DNA from: Streptomyces sp. CC208A
Lineage (GTDB): Bacteria; Actinomycetota; Actinomycetes; Streptomycetales; Streptomycetaceae
Reading direction: 5' to 3'
DNA length: 64,000 nucleotides
NCBI RefSeq assembly: GCF_030010625.1
Contig: NZ_JASCXN010000009.1
Span: forward strand, 124,001-188,000
Shown: positions 46,014 through 55,498 of the stretch, one piece after another
Layout of the letters: each line of letters opens with the position of its first letter
Numbering within the stretch: the first letter of the stretch is position 1
Position numbers and translations under genes: made by a program
The notes under the pieces: generated by a model
Seen by the model: only the letters and a program-made list of their open reading frames with translations
What the model was told of the DNA's origin: nothing
Databases searched by the model: none

Positions 46014-48932
46014 CTACTGCTGAGGGGCTGGCGGCGCCTGCGGGGGAGCCTGCGGCGGGGTCTGCGGAGGCAGCGGCTGCCCGAACGGCTGGCCCGGCGC
46101 GGGCGGAGCCCCGTACGGCTGCGCGGGCTGACCCGGCTGGTCGGAAGGCGCGGCCGGGGGGTAGGGCTGCTGCCCGTACGGCTGACCGGGCTGTCCGGGC
46201 TGACCGGGGTACGGCTGGGGCTGGGCCTGCGGCGGGTACGGCTGACCGGGCGCCGGCTGACCGGGGGCGTACTGGCCGGGCACCGGCGGCTGGCCGGGGT
46301 ACGGCTGGCCCGGCGCGGGCGGAGCGCCGTACGGCTGTCCCGGCATCGGCTGTCCTGGCACGGGCTGTCCGGGCGCGGGCTGGCCGGGGGCGTACTGGCC
46401 CGGCATCGGCGGGGCCATGTGCGGCGGCATGCCGCCCTGGCCGTCGCCGGTCCACAGGCCCTGCGCCTGCTGCGCCCGCGCGAAGTCCTCGGCCACCATC
46501 GCCGAGAGGTCGAAGTACGCCTCCCGGGTCTTGGGCCGCATCATGTCGAGGTCCACCTCGGCACCGGCCGCCAGGTGTTCGTCGAAGGGCACCACGATCA
46601 CCCCGCGGCAGCGCGTCCTGAAGTGCTGCACGATGTCCTCGACCTTGATCATCTTGCCGGTCTCGCGGACCCCCGAGATGACCGTGATCGAGCGCTGCAC
46701 CAGATCCGCGTACCCGTGCGCCGACAGCCAGTCCAGCGTCGTCGAGGCGCTGGAGGCGCCGTCCACGGACGGCGTGGAGATGATGATCAGCTGGTCGGCC
46801 AGGTCGAGCACCCCGCGCATGGCGCTGTACAGCAGACCCGTGCCGGAGTCGGTGAGGATCACCGGGTACTGCTTGCCGAGGACGTCGATCGCCCGCCGGT
46901 AGTCCTCGTCGTTGAAGGTCGTCGAGACGGCCGGGTCCACGTCGTTGGCGATGATCTCCAGACCGGAGGGCGCCTGCGAGGTGAACCGGCGGATGTCCAT
47001 GTACGAGTTGAGGTACGGGATCGCCTGCACCAGGTCGCGGATGGTCGCGCCGGTCTCGCGCCGAACCCGGCGGCCGAGCGTGCCGGCGTCCGGGTTGGCG
47101 TCGATCGCCAGGATCTTGTCCTGGCGTTCGGTGGCGAGGGTCGCGCCGAGCGCGGTGGTCGTCGTGGTCTTGCCGACGCCGCCCTTGAGGGAGATGACCG
47201 CGATCCGGTAGCAGGAGAGGACCGGCGTGCGGATCAGCTCCAGCTTCCGCTGCCGCTCCTGCTCCTCCTTCTTGCCGCCGAGCTTGAAGCGGGAGGCGGC
47301 GCCGGGGTTCCGGCTCGACTTGGGCTTCTGCTTGTTGTTGCGGAGCAGCCGGTCGGAGGAGAGCTCGACGGCCGCCGTGTAGCCCAGCGGGGCGCCCGGC
47401 ACGGACCGCTCGCGCTGGTCGTGCGTGACCGACTGCGGCCAGGCCGCCCCGGTCCGGGGGTCGACGCCGGCCGGAGCGGCGGGGGGGTTGGGGGTGTGAG
47501 GGGCCTGGGGTGCCTGGGGGTAGCCGTATCCGCCCTGGGGCTGGGGCTGGGGCTGGGGCTGGGGCTGGGGCTGGGCCTGCGGCGGGAGGCCGTATCCGCC
47601 GGGGGCGGGGGGCTGCGGCCGGGCCGGGTGGGGCTGACCCGGGTGCGGGTAGCCGTAGCCGGCGGGCGCGCCGGGACCCTGCGGGTAGCCGTATCCACCC
47701 TGCGGCGGTACGGCTCCGGGCGCGCCGGCCACCGGCTGCCCGGGCCACTGCGGCGCGGCCTGCGGGGTCTGCGGCGCCTGAGGGGTCTGCGGGGCCTGGG
47801 CGGCCTCGGGGGAGGCGGGCGGGAAGTTCGGCGGGAGCGGCGGCAGGGCGCCACCCGCGGCGGGCGCGCCCGGGAAGGCCCCGGGGGCGCCGGGAGCGGC
47901 GGACGCGTCGGCCGGGGCGCCCTCGGCGGGCAGCGGCATGGCGGCGGGCAGTGGGGCGGGAGCGGCGTCGGTGGGGGCGGCGTCGGTGGGCAGCGGGGCC
48001 GGGGCGGTGTCGGCGGGCTCTCCGGCCGCGCCGTCCTGCTCCTCCTTCGCCGGCGCCTCAGCCGGCGCCTCCGGCTCGGCCTCGGCGGGATCGTCCTCGC
48101 CGTTGTCCTCGGCCTGAGGCTCGCCCTGGTCCTCGCTCTCGTCCCGCTCGTTCGACGGCGCCATGTCGGTGTCCGCGCCGCTCTCGGTCTCGATGTCGGC
48201 GTCGACGTCGGTCTCGGCGTCCGCCGGGGCGGCCTCGGCCGCAGCCTCCGGAGCCGCCGTGTCGTCCGGCCCGTCACCGGCGGCCTCGTCCGCGGCGGGA
48301 GCCGGAGGGACGTCGGCGCGGGCCAGGCCCGCGGCCTCGGGGGACCCCGGCAGGGGACCGGTCGGTGCGGGGGCCGGCTGCGCGGCGGCGTCCGGCCGGA
48401 GCGCCGCCGGGTTGAAGCGCATGGTGGCGCCGCTCTCCAGGTCCCCGCCGCCGAAGGGCGCGGCGGGAGCCGGGGCGGGAGTCGGTACGGGCGCGGGACC
48501 CGGGTACGTGGGCGGCGCGGCGGGCGTGCCGGGAGCACCGGCCTCGGGCCCGTACGCCCCGTACGCCCCAGGGGGCGGAACCTGCCCAGGGAGCTGGCCG
48601 GGCCCCTGCCCCGGGATCTGGCCGGGCACCTGCCCGGGGACCTGACCGGCCGCGGGCATGGGCGCGGCGGCCTGCCCCGGCACCGGTGGCGGGTTGTGCG
48701 TCCAGCCGGGCTGGAGGCCGCCCGGCGGCATGCCGGGGACCGGGACCGGCGCGCCCGTCGGCGGCGGGGGAGTGGTCCCGGCGCCTCCCGAACCGCCCGG
48801 CGCGCTCTGCGTGTACCAGGCGGGCGGGGTGTAGTCGATGGTGAACTCACCCGTCATCTCGGCGGGATCCGCGTCGGACTCGTCGGCGGGCACGTCCCAG
48901 CCCCCGCGGATGTCGTCGCGATCGCCGTTCAC
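46014..48932 (-). CDS. EspI-like MinD/ParA-type ATPase of the type VII secretion locus
   Basis: A 972-residue protein. The first 550 residues are low-complexity, rich in Pro, Gly, Ala and acidic residues. The ATPase domain (about 570-830) has the deviant Walker [11 protein letters not shown] (583-592) and conserved MinD segments ([29 protein letters not shown]). The tail is PGQP/YPGQP repeats. The layout matches mycobacterial EspI (Rv3876) and other MinD-like proteins of ESX loci. In mycobacteria EspI is reported to reduce ESX-1 secretion when ATP is low; a similar control role here is inference. GTG 48932 follows AGGAGG on the minus strand. The gene is closed by its own terminator. Confidence 0.85.
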   Translation of the reverse strand: MNGDRDDIRGGWDVPADESDADPAEMTGEFTIDYTPPAWYTQSAPGGSGGAGTTPPPPTGAPVPVPGMPPGGLQPGWTHNPPPVPGQAAAPMPAAGQVPGQVPGQIPGQGPGQLPGQVPPPGAYGAYGPEAGAPGTPAAPPTYPGPAPVPTPAPAPAAPFGGGDLESGATMRFNPAALRPDAAAQPAPAPTGPLPGSPEAAGLARADVPPAPAADEAAGDGPDDTAAPEAAAEAAPADAETDVDADIETESGADTDMAPSNERDESEDQGEPQAEDNGEDDPAEAEPEAPAEAPAKEEQDGAAGEPADTAPAPLPTDAAPTDAAPAPLPAAMPLPAEGAPADASAAPGAPGAFPGAPAAGGALPPLPPNFPPASPEAAQAPQTPQAPQTPQAAPQWPGQPVAGAPGAVPPQGGYGYPQGPGAPAGYGYPHPGQPHPARPQPPAPGGYGLPPQAQPQPQPQPQPQPQGGYGYPQAPQAPHTPNPPAAPAGVDPRTGAAWPQSVTHDQRERSVPGAPLGYTAAVELSSDRLLRNNKQKPKSSRNPGAASRFKLGGKKEEQERQRKLELIRTPVLSCYRIAVISLKGGVGKTTTTTALGATLATERQDKILAIDANPDAGTLGRRVRRETGATIRDLVQAIPYLNSYMDIRRFTSQAPSGLEIIANDVDPAVSTTFNDEDYRRAIDVLGKQYPVILTDSGTGLLYSAMRGVLDLADQLIIISTPSVDGASSASTTLDWLSAHGYADLVQRSITVISGVRETGKMIKVEDIVQHFRTRCRGVIVVPFDEHLAAGAEVDLDMMRPKTREAYFDLSAMVAEDFARAQQAQGLWTGDGQGGMPPHMAPPMPGQYAPGQPAPGQPVPGQPMPGQPYGAPPAPGQPYPGQPPVPGQYAPGQPAPGQPYPPQAQPQPYPGQPGQPGQPYGQQPYPPAAPSDQPGQPAQPYGAPPAPGQPFGQPLPPQTPPQAPPQAPPAPQQ

Positions 48933-49353
48933 TTTGCCTCCTGGTGTGGTCGAGCACCCTTGTGCCGTCGTGCGTCGGGGCCACCGTCTCACTGCCGATC
49001 GGCCGGCTCTCCCCTCGGACCCGGCGAACGTTCCGAGGGATCCTCCGCCGCGCCCCCACCCACCCTAAACGCCCGCAACCCGGCTGCGGCAGGCCCGTCC
49101 TCCCCCGAAGGCCGTCCCTCCCGCCGCGAGCCCGGCCAGGGTGACGCCGGTGCGGCGGAGCGTGAGGAAGCGCACGGTTCAAAACCGTCTGCTCCGGAAG
49201 AAAAGGCCGAATCCGTACAGCGACGCGTACCCCGCGAAGACCCGGCCCCCTCCTCGAACGGGTGAAGTGACGAACCGGCGGCCGCGGTCCCTCGCCCGGG
49301 ACCACGACCGCCGGTTCGTCACGCTCCTCGCCGCCGTCCGGCGGCCGCCGGAC
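48933..49353. other. 421-bp intergenic region upstream of the EspI-like gene
   Basis: It holds the leader of the EspI-like gene (AGGAGG near 48940), a small palindrome ACGGTT-CAA-AACCGT (49174-49188) and the DUF397 terminator at 49267-49322. I see no supported gene. No clear -10/-35 pair was found on the minus strand, though a promoter must lie here if the terminator works. Confidence 0.6.
49267..49322 (-). terminator. Hairpin terminator after the DUF397 gene
   Basis: A perfect 15-bp outer stem (49267-49281 with 49308-49322, core GACGAACCGGCGG) encloses a 4-base internal loop on each side and a 6-bp inner stem (GGTCCC 49286-49291 with GGGACC 49298-49303). It begins 32 bases past the DUF397 stop on the minus strand. 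Confidence 0.8.
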
Positions 49354-49587
49354 TCAGCGCAGGTCGAACTCGCCGTCCCGCGCGCCGAGCACGAACGCCC
49401 GCCACTCCGCCTCCGTGTACCGCAGCACGGTGTCGTGGTCCAGCGAGGAACGCATGGCGACGGCACCGCCCGGCAGATGGGCGATCTCGACGCGCTCCTC
49501 GTCCGGGCTCGTACCGGGGGCGCCGATCCACTCGACGCCCGAGATGTCGAGGGCGTACAACTCGTCCTTCTCCTGCGCGCTCCCCAT
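49354..49587 (-). CDS. DUF397 family small protein
   Basis: A 77-residue protein with the DUF397 hallmark: VEIAHLPGGAVAMRSS, then TEAEWRAFVLGARDGEFD. These small proteins are abundant in actinomycetes and are usually next to a helix-turn-helix (XRE) regulator, sometimes acting in toxin-antitoxin-like or developmental control pairs. No such regulator is adjacent here. ATG 49587 has AAAGGA upstream. It lies between the EspI-like gene and the EccE pair; whether it belongs functionally to the secretion locus is unknown. Confidence 0.85.
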   Translation of the reverse strand: MGSAQEKDELYALDISGVEWIGAPGTSPDEERVEIAHLPGGAVAMRSSLDHDTVLRYTEAEWRAFVLGARDGEFDLR

Positions 49588-49780
49588 GGGGATTCCTTTC
49601 GCTCACGGCCTGTCGGCGGACCATGTGGACCATGCGGCCCATGTGTCCCGTGGTGCCGGGCAGTTGGGTCCCACCCGTGTCACCAGGAGAAATAGTAGGG
49701 AGTCGGGGCCACGCAGGGGGCCCCTTCGGCCGATCCCGGCCCCTTCGCCCGATCCCCGTACGCACTCCGCACCGCGCGGT

Positions 49781-50524
49781 TCAGTCCATGCGGCGGGCCG
49801 TGCCGAGCAGGCCCGACTCCGCGTCCGTGGCGTTCGTGATCACCCAGTGGCGCTCGCCGCCCGCGCACCACAGGGTCACGCCGTCCGCGAGCGTCGGCAG
49901 CGCGTCGACCTCGTTCTGCGTCAGGCCCAGGATACGGCCGGTCTGCTGCGCCTCCTGCGGGGAGACCCGCTGGACGCCGACGAGCGTGGCCGCGCGCATC
50001 AGGCGCGGGGCGACCGGGCTGAGGTACGGCAGGAGGGTGAGCACGGACTGCCACGGCGAGGAGACGACCCGCCCGCGCGGCGGCCGCATGCCGCAGTCCC
50101 GGACCACGACCGCCGGGCTGCCGACGGTCGCGCCCAACGGCGGGACCCGGCCCACGTCGTGGAGCGTGATGCACTCCAGGCCCGCCCCCGCCGCCTGCGC
50201 GAGCCCGACCCACGCGTGGGGGCGGCCGGTCTCCACCACGACCCGGGAGCCGGTCGCGGCGGCGCGCAGCGCGAGCACCTGCGCCGTCCACAGGCCGCCG
50301 ATCAGGAGGACGTCGTACGGCGTCGAGCGGTGGAAGCCCACCAGCTGCGCGCGCCCCTCGGAGTCCTCGCCGATCACCACGCCGTCGTCGCCCACCGGCA
50401 GGGAGAGCGCGCCGAGTTCGGCCGCCGGGAGGGTGTGCCCCGCGTGTCGGGGCCCGATCAGCCCGCGCAGCCCCTTCACCGCTCCACCCACCGCTTCACC
50501 CCTCGCTCCACCACGGCCCCTCAT
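49781..50524 (-). CDS. Conserved hypothetical protein coupled to EccE
   Basis: A 247-residue protein I do not recognise as a named family. It is alpha/beta in appearance, with YDVLLIGGLWTAQVLALRAA followed by VVVETGRPHAW, which could be a Rossmann-like core or the C-terminal half of an EccE-type periplasmic fold. No membrane helix or catalytic motif is clear. Its ATG overlaps the EccE stop by four bases (50521-50524), so it is made with EccE and probably works with the secretion machine. A protein at this position occurs in streptomycete ESX loci as far as I remember. Confidence 0.75.
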   Translation of the reverse strand: MRGRGGARGEAVGGAVKGLRGLIGPRHAGHTLPAAELGALSLPVGDDGVVIGEDSEGRAQLVGFHRSTPYDVLLIGGLWTAQVLALRAAATGSRVVVETGRPHAWVGLAQAAGAGLECITLHDVGRVPPLGATVGSPAVVVRDCGMRPPRGRVVSSPWQSVLTLLPYLSPVAPRLMRAATLVGVQRVSPQEAQQTGRILGLTQNEVDALPTLADGVTLWCAGGERHWVITNATDAESGLLGTARRMD

Positions 50525-51885
50525 CGGGCACCCCCGAGGGGCATCGTCGCCAGTACGCCCGGCAGTTGCTCGCGGTCGAGGCGCAGCAGGCCGACCTTCC
50601 CCGCGCGCGCCGCCTGCTCCAGAGTCCGCCGCACCCGGACCAGTTCGTTGTCGGAGCCGCCGGTCACCCGGACGTGGCCACCGACCTCCATCGCGCCCTG
50701 GCGCGTCCCGCGCCGGACGGTGAGGCTGAACGTCGTCGCGTACGCGGGCACCGAGGTCAGCAGCGAGACCAGCCGGGGCAGCGGCGCCGCGCCCCGCCCC
50801 AGCTCGGGCCAGCGCCCGATCGCGTACGTGGTGTGCCAGCGGTCGTCGCACCGCCAGACCCGCGAGGTCTCCGCCGTCCGCCGCTGCGGCGCCGCACCGG
50901 CCCGGCCGGCCCGGGCGGCCGCGTGCGGGCTCGTACAAGCCGCCGTCGCGATGGCCGAGTTGACTTCTTCCTGATCGAGGACGACCGCCTGGAAACCGGC
51001 CCCTGTGATACGGCTCGCCAGATGGTCCGCGATCCGCACCAGGCACCGCTGCGCGCCCTCCAGACCGCCGCCGCGCGCCGCGACCGCCTCCCTGCACCGC
51101 TCGGGGTCCAGCTTCACCGCCACCCAGGTCAGCCGCAGCGCGGGCGCCCCGGTCCGCTCCTGGAGGGGAGTGTACGAGAGCCGGGCCACGGCCTGCTGGG
51201 GGAGGTGCGGCGCCGGGGCCGGGCGCACCTGCTGCACCAGCTGCACCGACTCGACCACGATGTCGTCGACCTCCAGGGCGTCGCCGAGGAGGGACAGCGG
51301 GAAGGCGCGGGCGCCGAAGACCGGCCGCAGCGCCGAACCGCTCGCCTCGACCCGCAGCACGGCGGTGAGGAAGGAGCCGTCGCCCAGCATGCCGACCGTA
51401 CGGTGGTTGCGGTCGACGTACGGCCAGGCGTCGAAGCCCCGCACGCTCTCCGTCACCGGGGCGAGCGAGGGATCCCCGTCGGGCGCCGCGGGGGCGGTGT
51501 CCCGCCGGCGCGCCCGCAGCGCGAGCGCGGTCCCCATCCAGTCCTGCACGGCCTGGCCGCGGCGGCGTATCACCGCGAGGAGGACGAGGACACCGGCGGC
51601 CACGCACGTGGGGACGAGCCAGAGACCGCCGAGCACGAAGCCGACGGCCACCAGGGCGAGCGCCGCCTCGACGAGCACCAGCTGACGGAGCTGCACCGGA
51701 CCGATCCGGCCGGTGCGTGACAGCGGCCGGAGCGTCGTCGTCGCCGGGACGGGCCGCGGGACGGCCCCTGCGACGGGGGCCCCGCCGCGCATCTCACCGC
51801 GCTCGTTGCTGCGTTGCCGTCGGGAAGATTGCGGCGCCCGGCCGCCGGCCCGCCGCCCGTCGCGCGCACGCGTCGCCGTACCCAT
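50521..51885 (-). CDS. eccE: Type VII secretion protein EccE
   Basis: Membrane component on the periphery of the ESX channel. The 454-residue protein has a basic N-terminus, two adjacent membrane helices (LVLVEAALALVAVGFVLGG and VPTCVAAGVLVLLAVI) and a long extracytoplasmic domain, the usual EccE layout. The start ATG 51885 has AGGGGG about 11 bases upstream on the minus strand. The gene is divergent from eccB across a 181-bp intergenic region that must hold promoters for both halves of the locus. Confidence 0.85.
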   Translation of the reverse strand: MGTATRARDGRRAGGRAPQSSRRQRSNERGEMRGGAPVAGAVPRPVPATTTLRPLSRTGRIGPVQLRQLVLVEAALALVAVGFVLGGLWLVPTCVAAGVLVLLAVIRRRGQAVQDWMGTALALRARRRDTAPAAPDGDPSLAPVTESVRGFDAWPYVDRNHRTVGMLGDGSFLTAVLRVEASGSALRPVFGARAFPLSLLGDALEVDDIVVESVQLVQQVRPAPAPHLPQQAVARLSYTPLQERTGAPALRLTWVAVKLDPERCREAVAARGGGLEGAQRCLVRIADHLASRITGAGFQAVVLDQEEVNSAIATAACTSPHAAARAGRAGAAPQRRTAETSRVWRCDDRWHTTYAIGRWPELGRGAAPLPRLVSLLTSVPAYATTFSLTVRRGTRQGAMEVGGHVRVTGGSDNELVRVRRTLEQAARAGKVGLLRLDREQLPGVLATMPLGGAR

Positions 51886-52066
51886 CGCCGCGTTGCCCCC
51901 TCGTGTCCGTAATAGCCGAATTACCTTGGGCGTTGACAGGGCGATCACCCTACCTGAGCGGTGAGACACGGGTGCCGCCAGGCATAGTAGGGGGCGACGC
52001 GACGGCGGACGGGCCCGTCGAGTGTGGCAACCTGGTCGGCCGGCGGGGAGAGGGACGACACTTCAG

Positions 52067-53590
52067 ATGGCATCACGACGGGATGAGCTGAACGCCTACA
52101 CCTTCGCGAAGCGAAGGCTGGTCGCGCAGTTCGTGCAGCCGAACTCGACCGGCTCCGAGGAAGGCGCGCCCCGCCCGCTGCGCGCGGTGGTGCCGGGTGC
52201 CGTCGTCGGCGTCGTGGTCCTCGCGGTCTTCGGGGCGTGGGGCATGTTCAAGCCCGTCGCCCCCAGGGACTGGGACAAGCCCGGCCAGAACGTGATCATC
52301 GCCGACAAGTCGACCACCCGGTACGTGGTGCTCAAGACCGGCGACAAGACCCAGCTCCACCCGGTCCTCAACATGTCGTCGGCGAAGCTGCTCCTCGACC
52401 CCGACAAGGACAAGATCATCACCGTCGCCGAGTCCGTGCTCGACAGCGGCAAGATCCCGCACGGCGCCACCCTCGGCATCCCCTACGCCCCCGACCGCCT
52501 CCCCGGCGAGAAGGAGGCCGGCGCCGCCAAGCGCTGGGCCGTGTGCGAGCGGCCCGGCGAGGGCGGCCGCGCCATCCAGAAGGCCGCCTTCGTCCTCGCC
52601 GCGCGCGAGGAGGCGAAGACCGACGGCCCCGAGCGCCTGACCGGCGGCGAGCTCCTGTACGTCGAGGGCCCCGACCGCACCCGCTACGTGGTCGACGCCC
52701 GGGGGACCGCGTACCCCGTAGAGAAGGACGAACTGCTGCTGCGTCAGCTCGTCGGCCAGGGCCGCGTCGCCCAGCGCGTCTCCGAGGCATGGCTGAAGAC
52801 CCTCCACAAGGGCGACACCATCTCCTTCCCCACCGTCCCCGGCCGGCCCGGCGCCCCCGCCGGGGTCGGCGGCCTGCCGCCCGAGGTCGGCAAGGTCGGC
52901 ATGGTGCTGTCCGCCACGGACGGCACCCGGAAGCAGATGTACGTCGTCCTCCAGGACCGGGTCGCCCCCGTCTCGGACTTCACCGCCAAACTGCTGCTCA
53001 ACAGCCGTGAGCTGGTCTCCCTCGGCCAGGCCGGCCAGGCCACCTCGGTCAGCGGCGGCGCCTTCCAGCCCGGCAGCGCCTTCGGCCGGGACAAGAAGTG
53101 GCCGAAGGCCGTGCCGGTCCCCGTCAACGAGGCGAGCACCGCCGAAGGCCGCCGCAACACCGTCTGCAACGTGCTCCGCGAGGTCGACGCCGACAACGGC
53201 GCCACCACCCTGAGCACCTGGGCGGGCAAGGACTTCCCCGCCACCCTGCCGACCGGCTCCAGCAGCGCGTACGTCACCCCCGGATCGGGCCAGCTCTTCC
53301 GCCAGTTCAAGGGCTCCACCACCTCCAGCGGCTTCCTCTTCCTCGTCACCGACACCGGCCTGCGCTACGCGATGCAGTCCAACGGCGACACCGCCACCGA
53401 CGACTCCGGCATCGGCTCCTCCGGCTCGGACGAGGAGAAGCAGGCCCGCCAGGCCGAGGCCCAGCAGGCCCAGAACCGCCTCGGCTACAAGAACGTCGAA
53501 CCCCTCCCCATCCCCGCCGAGTGGTCGACCTTCCTGCCCACAGGCCCCCGCCTCTCCACGGGCGCCGCACGCCAGCCGCAGGGCTCATGA
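52067..53590 (+). CDS. eccB: Type VII secretion protein EccB
   Basis: Core subunit of the ESX membrane complex. The 507-residue protein has the conserved cytosolic start (MASRRDELNAYTFAKRRLVAQF), one membrane helix (AVVPGAVVGVVVLAVFGAWG) and a large extracytoplasmic domain with repeat folds. C160 and C367 probably form the disulfide seen in this family. The tail has a Gln/Ala-rich segment. ATG 52067 matches the family start; the ribosome site GGGGAGAGGG lies upstream. Its stop overlaps the mycosin start as ATGA (53587-53590). Confidence 0.95.
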   Translation: MASRRDELNAYTFAKRRLVAQFVQPNSTGSEEGAPRPLRAVVPGAVVGVVVLAVFGAWGMFKPVAPRDWDKPGQNVIIADKSTTRYVVLKTGDKTQLHPVLNMSSAKLLLDPDKDKIITVAESVLDSGKIPHGATLGIPYAPDRLPGEKEAGAAKRWAVCERPGEGGRAIQKAAFVLAAREEAKTDGPERLTGGELLYVEGPDRTRYVVDARGTAYPVEKDELLLRQLVGQGRVAQRVSEAWLKTLHKGDTISFPTVPGRPGAPAGVGGLPPEVGKVGMVLSATDGTRKQMYVVLQDRVAPVSDFTAKLLLNSRELVSLGQAGQATSVSGGAFQPGSAFGRDKKWPKAVPVPVNEASTAEGRRNTVCNVLREVDADNGATTLSTWAGKDFPATLPTGSSSAYVTPGSGQLFRQFKGSTTSSGFLFLVTDTGLRYAMQSNGDTATDDSGIGSSGSDEEKQARQAEAQQAQNRLGYKNVEPLPIPAEWSTFLPTGPRLSTGAARQPQGS

Positions 53591-54828
53591 GCACGGCCCC
53601 GCGCCTCGCCGGGCGCCCCCTGCTGCTCACGGCCACGACGGCGCTCTGCGCCCTCGGCCTGCCGCTCCCCACGGCGACGGCCGACGACGGCCAGTGCACC
53701 TACCCCAGCAAGATGTACGAGGGCCGCCCCTGGTCGCTCCAGCGCGTGCTGCTCGACGAACTCTGGGCCCAGTCCACCGGCAAGGGCGTCCGCGTCGCCG
53801 TCATCGACACCGGCGTCGACACGAGGAACCGCCAGCTGGCCAAGGCCGTGGACGCCAAGAGCGGCATCAACCTGATCCCGAAGGACGCCAAGGACGCCAA
53901 CGGCTACAAGCTCAAGCGCGGCAAGGAGAACGGCACCACCGACACCGTCGGCCACGGCACCAAGGTGGCCGGCATCATCGCCGCCCGCCCCGCCAAGGGC
54001 ACCGGCTTCGTCGGCCTGGCGCCGGACGCCACCATCATCCCCATCCAGCAGAACGACGCCGACGGCAACGGCACCGCGGAGACGCTCGCGGCGGCGATCC
54101 GCCACGCCATCGCCAAAGAAGCCAATGTGATCAACATTTCCCAGGACACGGCCAACGCGGTGAAGCCGACCCCGCTCCTGGAACAGGCCGTCAACGCCGC
54201 GCTGGAGAAGGACATCGTCGTCGTCGCCTCGGCGGGCAACGACGGCCTGGGCGGCAACGTCAAAAGCACCTACCCCGCCTCGTACAAGGGCGTCCTCGCC
54301 GTAGCCGCCTCCGACCGCAACAACGAACGCGCGGCCTTCTCCCAGTCCGGCGACTTCGTCGGCGTGGCCGCCCCCGGCGTCGACATGGTCTCCACCGTCC
54401 CCGGCGGCGGCCACTGCGCCGACAACGGCACCAGCTTCTCCGCCCCGTACGTCGCCGGCCTCGCCGCCCTGATCAAGGCCAAGCACCCCCGCTGGACGCA
54501 GAAGCAGATCGTCGCCCAGATCCAGCAGACCGCCGAACGCTCGGTCGCCGGTCACGACCGCCTCGTCGGCTGGGGCGTGGTCGACCCGGTCAGGGCCCTG
54601 ACGGAGGACGACAAGCCCATCGAGGCACCCGTGGCCCACGAAGGAGTGACCCGAGCCGAGGCCCCGACCCCGGCCGCCGTCCACCTGGGCGAGACCCCGG
54701 AACAGCGCGCCGCGCGCCTGGCTACCTATGTGGTCGTCAGCGGGGGAGTGCTGGTGGCGGCGATCGCGGGGGCGGCGGTGGCGGTGCGGGACCACCGAAG
54801 GCGGAGAGGGGCCGTGGCAGCCCGGTGA
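53587..54828 (+). CDS. mycP: Mycosin (MycP), membrane-anchored subtilisin-like protease of type VII secretion
   Basis: Subtilase that stabilises the ESX channel and can cleave secreted substrates. The 413-residue protein has a signal peptide, catalytic D74 (VIDTGVD), H123 (GHGTKVAG) and S283 (GTSFSAPYVAG), the oxyanion Asn in ASAGNDG and a C-terminal membrane helix (VVVSGGVLVAAIAGAAVAV) with a basic tail. An N-terminal cysteine (GQCTYPS) is typical of mycosins. It is translationally coupled to eccB. A second mycosin is encoded 2.5 kb downstream. Confidence 0.95.
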   Translation: MSTAPRLAGRPLLLTATTALCALGLPLPTATADDGQCTYPSKMYEGRPWSLQRVLLDELWAQSTGKGVRVAVIDTGVDTRNRQLAKAVDAKSGINLIPKDAKDANGYKLKRGKENGTTDTVGHGTKVAGIIAARPAKGTGFVGLAPDATIIPIQQNDADGNGTAETLAAAIRHAIAKEANVINISQDTANAVKPTPLLEQAVNAALEKDIVVVASAGNDGLGGNVKSTYPASYKGVLAVAASDRNNERAAFSQSGDFVGVAAPGVDMVSTVPGGGHCADNGTSFSAPYVAGLAALIKAKHPRWTQKQIVAQIQQTAERSVAGHDRLVGWGVVDPVRALTEDDKPIEAPVAHEGVTRAEAPTPAAVHLGETPEQRAARLATYVVVSGGVLVAAIAGAAVAVRDHRRRRGAVAAR

Positions 54829-54867
54829 TCATTGCAGACGCACACGGCTGATAGCGTCGACCCGAAG

Positions 54868-54966
54868 AAGTCTCGTGACGAACGCTCGTGACGAACAAGA
54901 GACTTGGGGCTGTCAGTCGCGATCACTACAGTGGTATGCGTGCGATCGGTGGATGGCGAGTCGCCA
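54868..54966 (+). promoter_or_regulatory. Candidate promoter with operator-like repeats between mycP and the substrate genes
   Basis: A promoter of the form TTGGGG (54904-54909), 17 bp, TACAGT (54927-54932) is present. Just upstream, AAGTCTC (54868-54874) and GAGACTT (54899-54905) bracket two direct copies of TCGTGACGAAC (54873-54883, 54886-54896). A perfect palindrome TGGCGA-G-TCGCCA (54954-54966) lies 22 bases past the -10. The region would drive the genes from 55046 on, separately from eccB-mycP. Confidence 0.5.
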
Positions 54967-55013
54967 CGATCGCAATGCGGGGCAGCAGGAGCAAACGGGG
55001 AGGATTGGCTCGT

Positions 55014-55027
55014 GTTTCACGTGACGG
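55014..55027. other. ParB parS-like motif, imperfect
   Basis: GTTTCACGTGACGG matches the first 11 of 14 bases of the Streptomyces parS consensus (GTTTCACGTGAAAC) as I remember it. The second half-site is degraded, so binding is doubtful. It lies in the leader of the gene at 55046. Confidence 0.25.
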
Positions 55028-55045
55028 GTAACGGGGGCGGTCGCA

Positions 55046-55492
55046 ATGAGCAATCTTGAGACCGAGGTAGGCGCGCTGAAGAAGTTCCGCGACCGGGTCG
55101 ACGGGGTCATCAAGAACCTGGAGGGCAGCGCGGGCGGCGCCTCGAAGCTGAGCCAGAACCGTGTGACACGCGGCTCGTTCGGCACCGGCATCGCCTTCGC
55201 CGAGGCGGACGGCTTCTTCGCGGAGTACGCGCGGATCCACCAGTCGCTGGTGGCCTTGTCGAAATCCCTCAGCGGCCAGATCGAACTCCTCCAGATCGGC
55301 GTCCACGCGGCCGACGTCGGTTACCAGAACGTGGAAGAGGACCAGCGGCAGCGGTTCCACAGCATCCAGGCGCGACTTGGCGAGGAGCGTGCCGAAGCGA
55401 TCCGGCGTGAGGAAGAGGCGCGGAGCAACGACCCGGCCCAGCCCGCGAAGCCGCGGGGGGATGCCAAGAACGTCACGAAGGACATGGGGTAA
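55046..55492 (+). CDS. Small helical type VII secretion-associated protein, possible substrate
   Basis: A 148-residue soluble helical protein of no family I can name. It begins with a coiled-coil-like helix (LETEVGALKKFRDRVDGVIKNLE), followed by a second helical hairpin and a charged tail. No WxG motif is present, but a C-terminal YQNVE (93-97) fits the YxxxD/E type VII secretion signal. ATG 55046 follows a GGGGGCGG stretch. It lies directly upstream of a WxG-containing protein (7-base gap), the arrangement of PE/PPE-like substrate pairs, so the two probably form a heterodimer. Confidence 0.75.
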   Translation: MSNLETEVGALKKFRDRVDGVIKNLEGSAGGASKLSQNRVTRGSFGTGIAFAEADGFFAEYARIHQSLVALSKSLSGQIELLQIGVHAADVGYQNVEEDQRQRFHSIQARLGEERAEAIRREEEARSNDPAQPAKPRGDAKNVTKDMG

Positions 55493-55498
55493 CGACCG

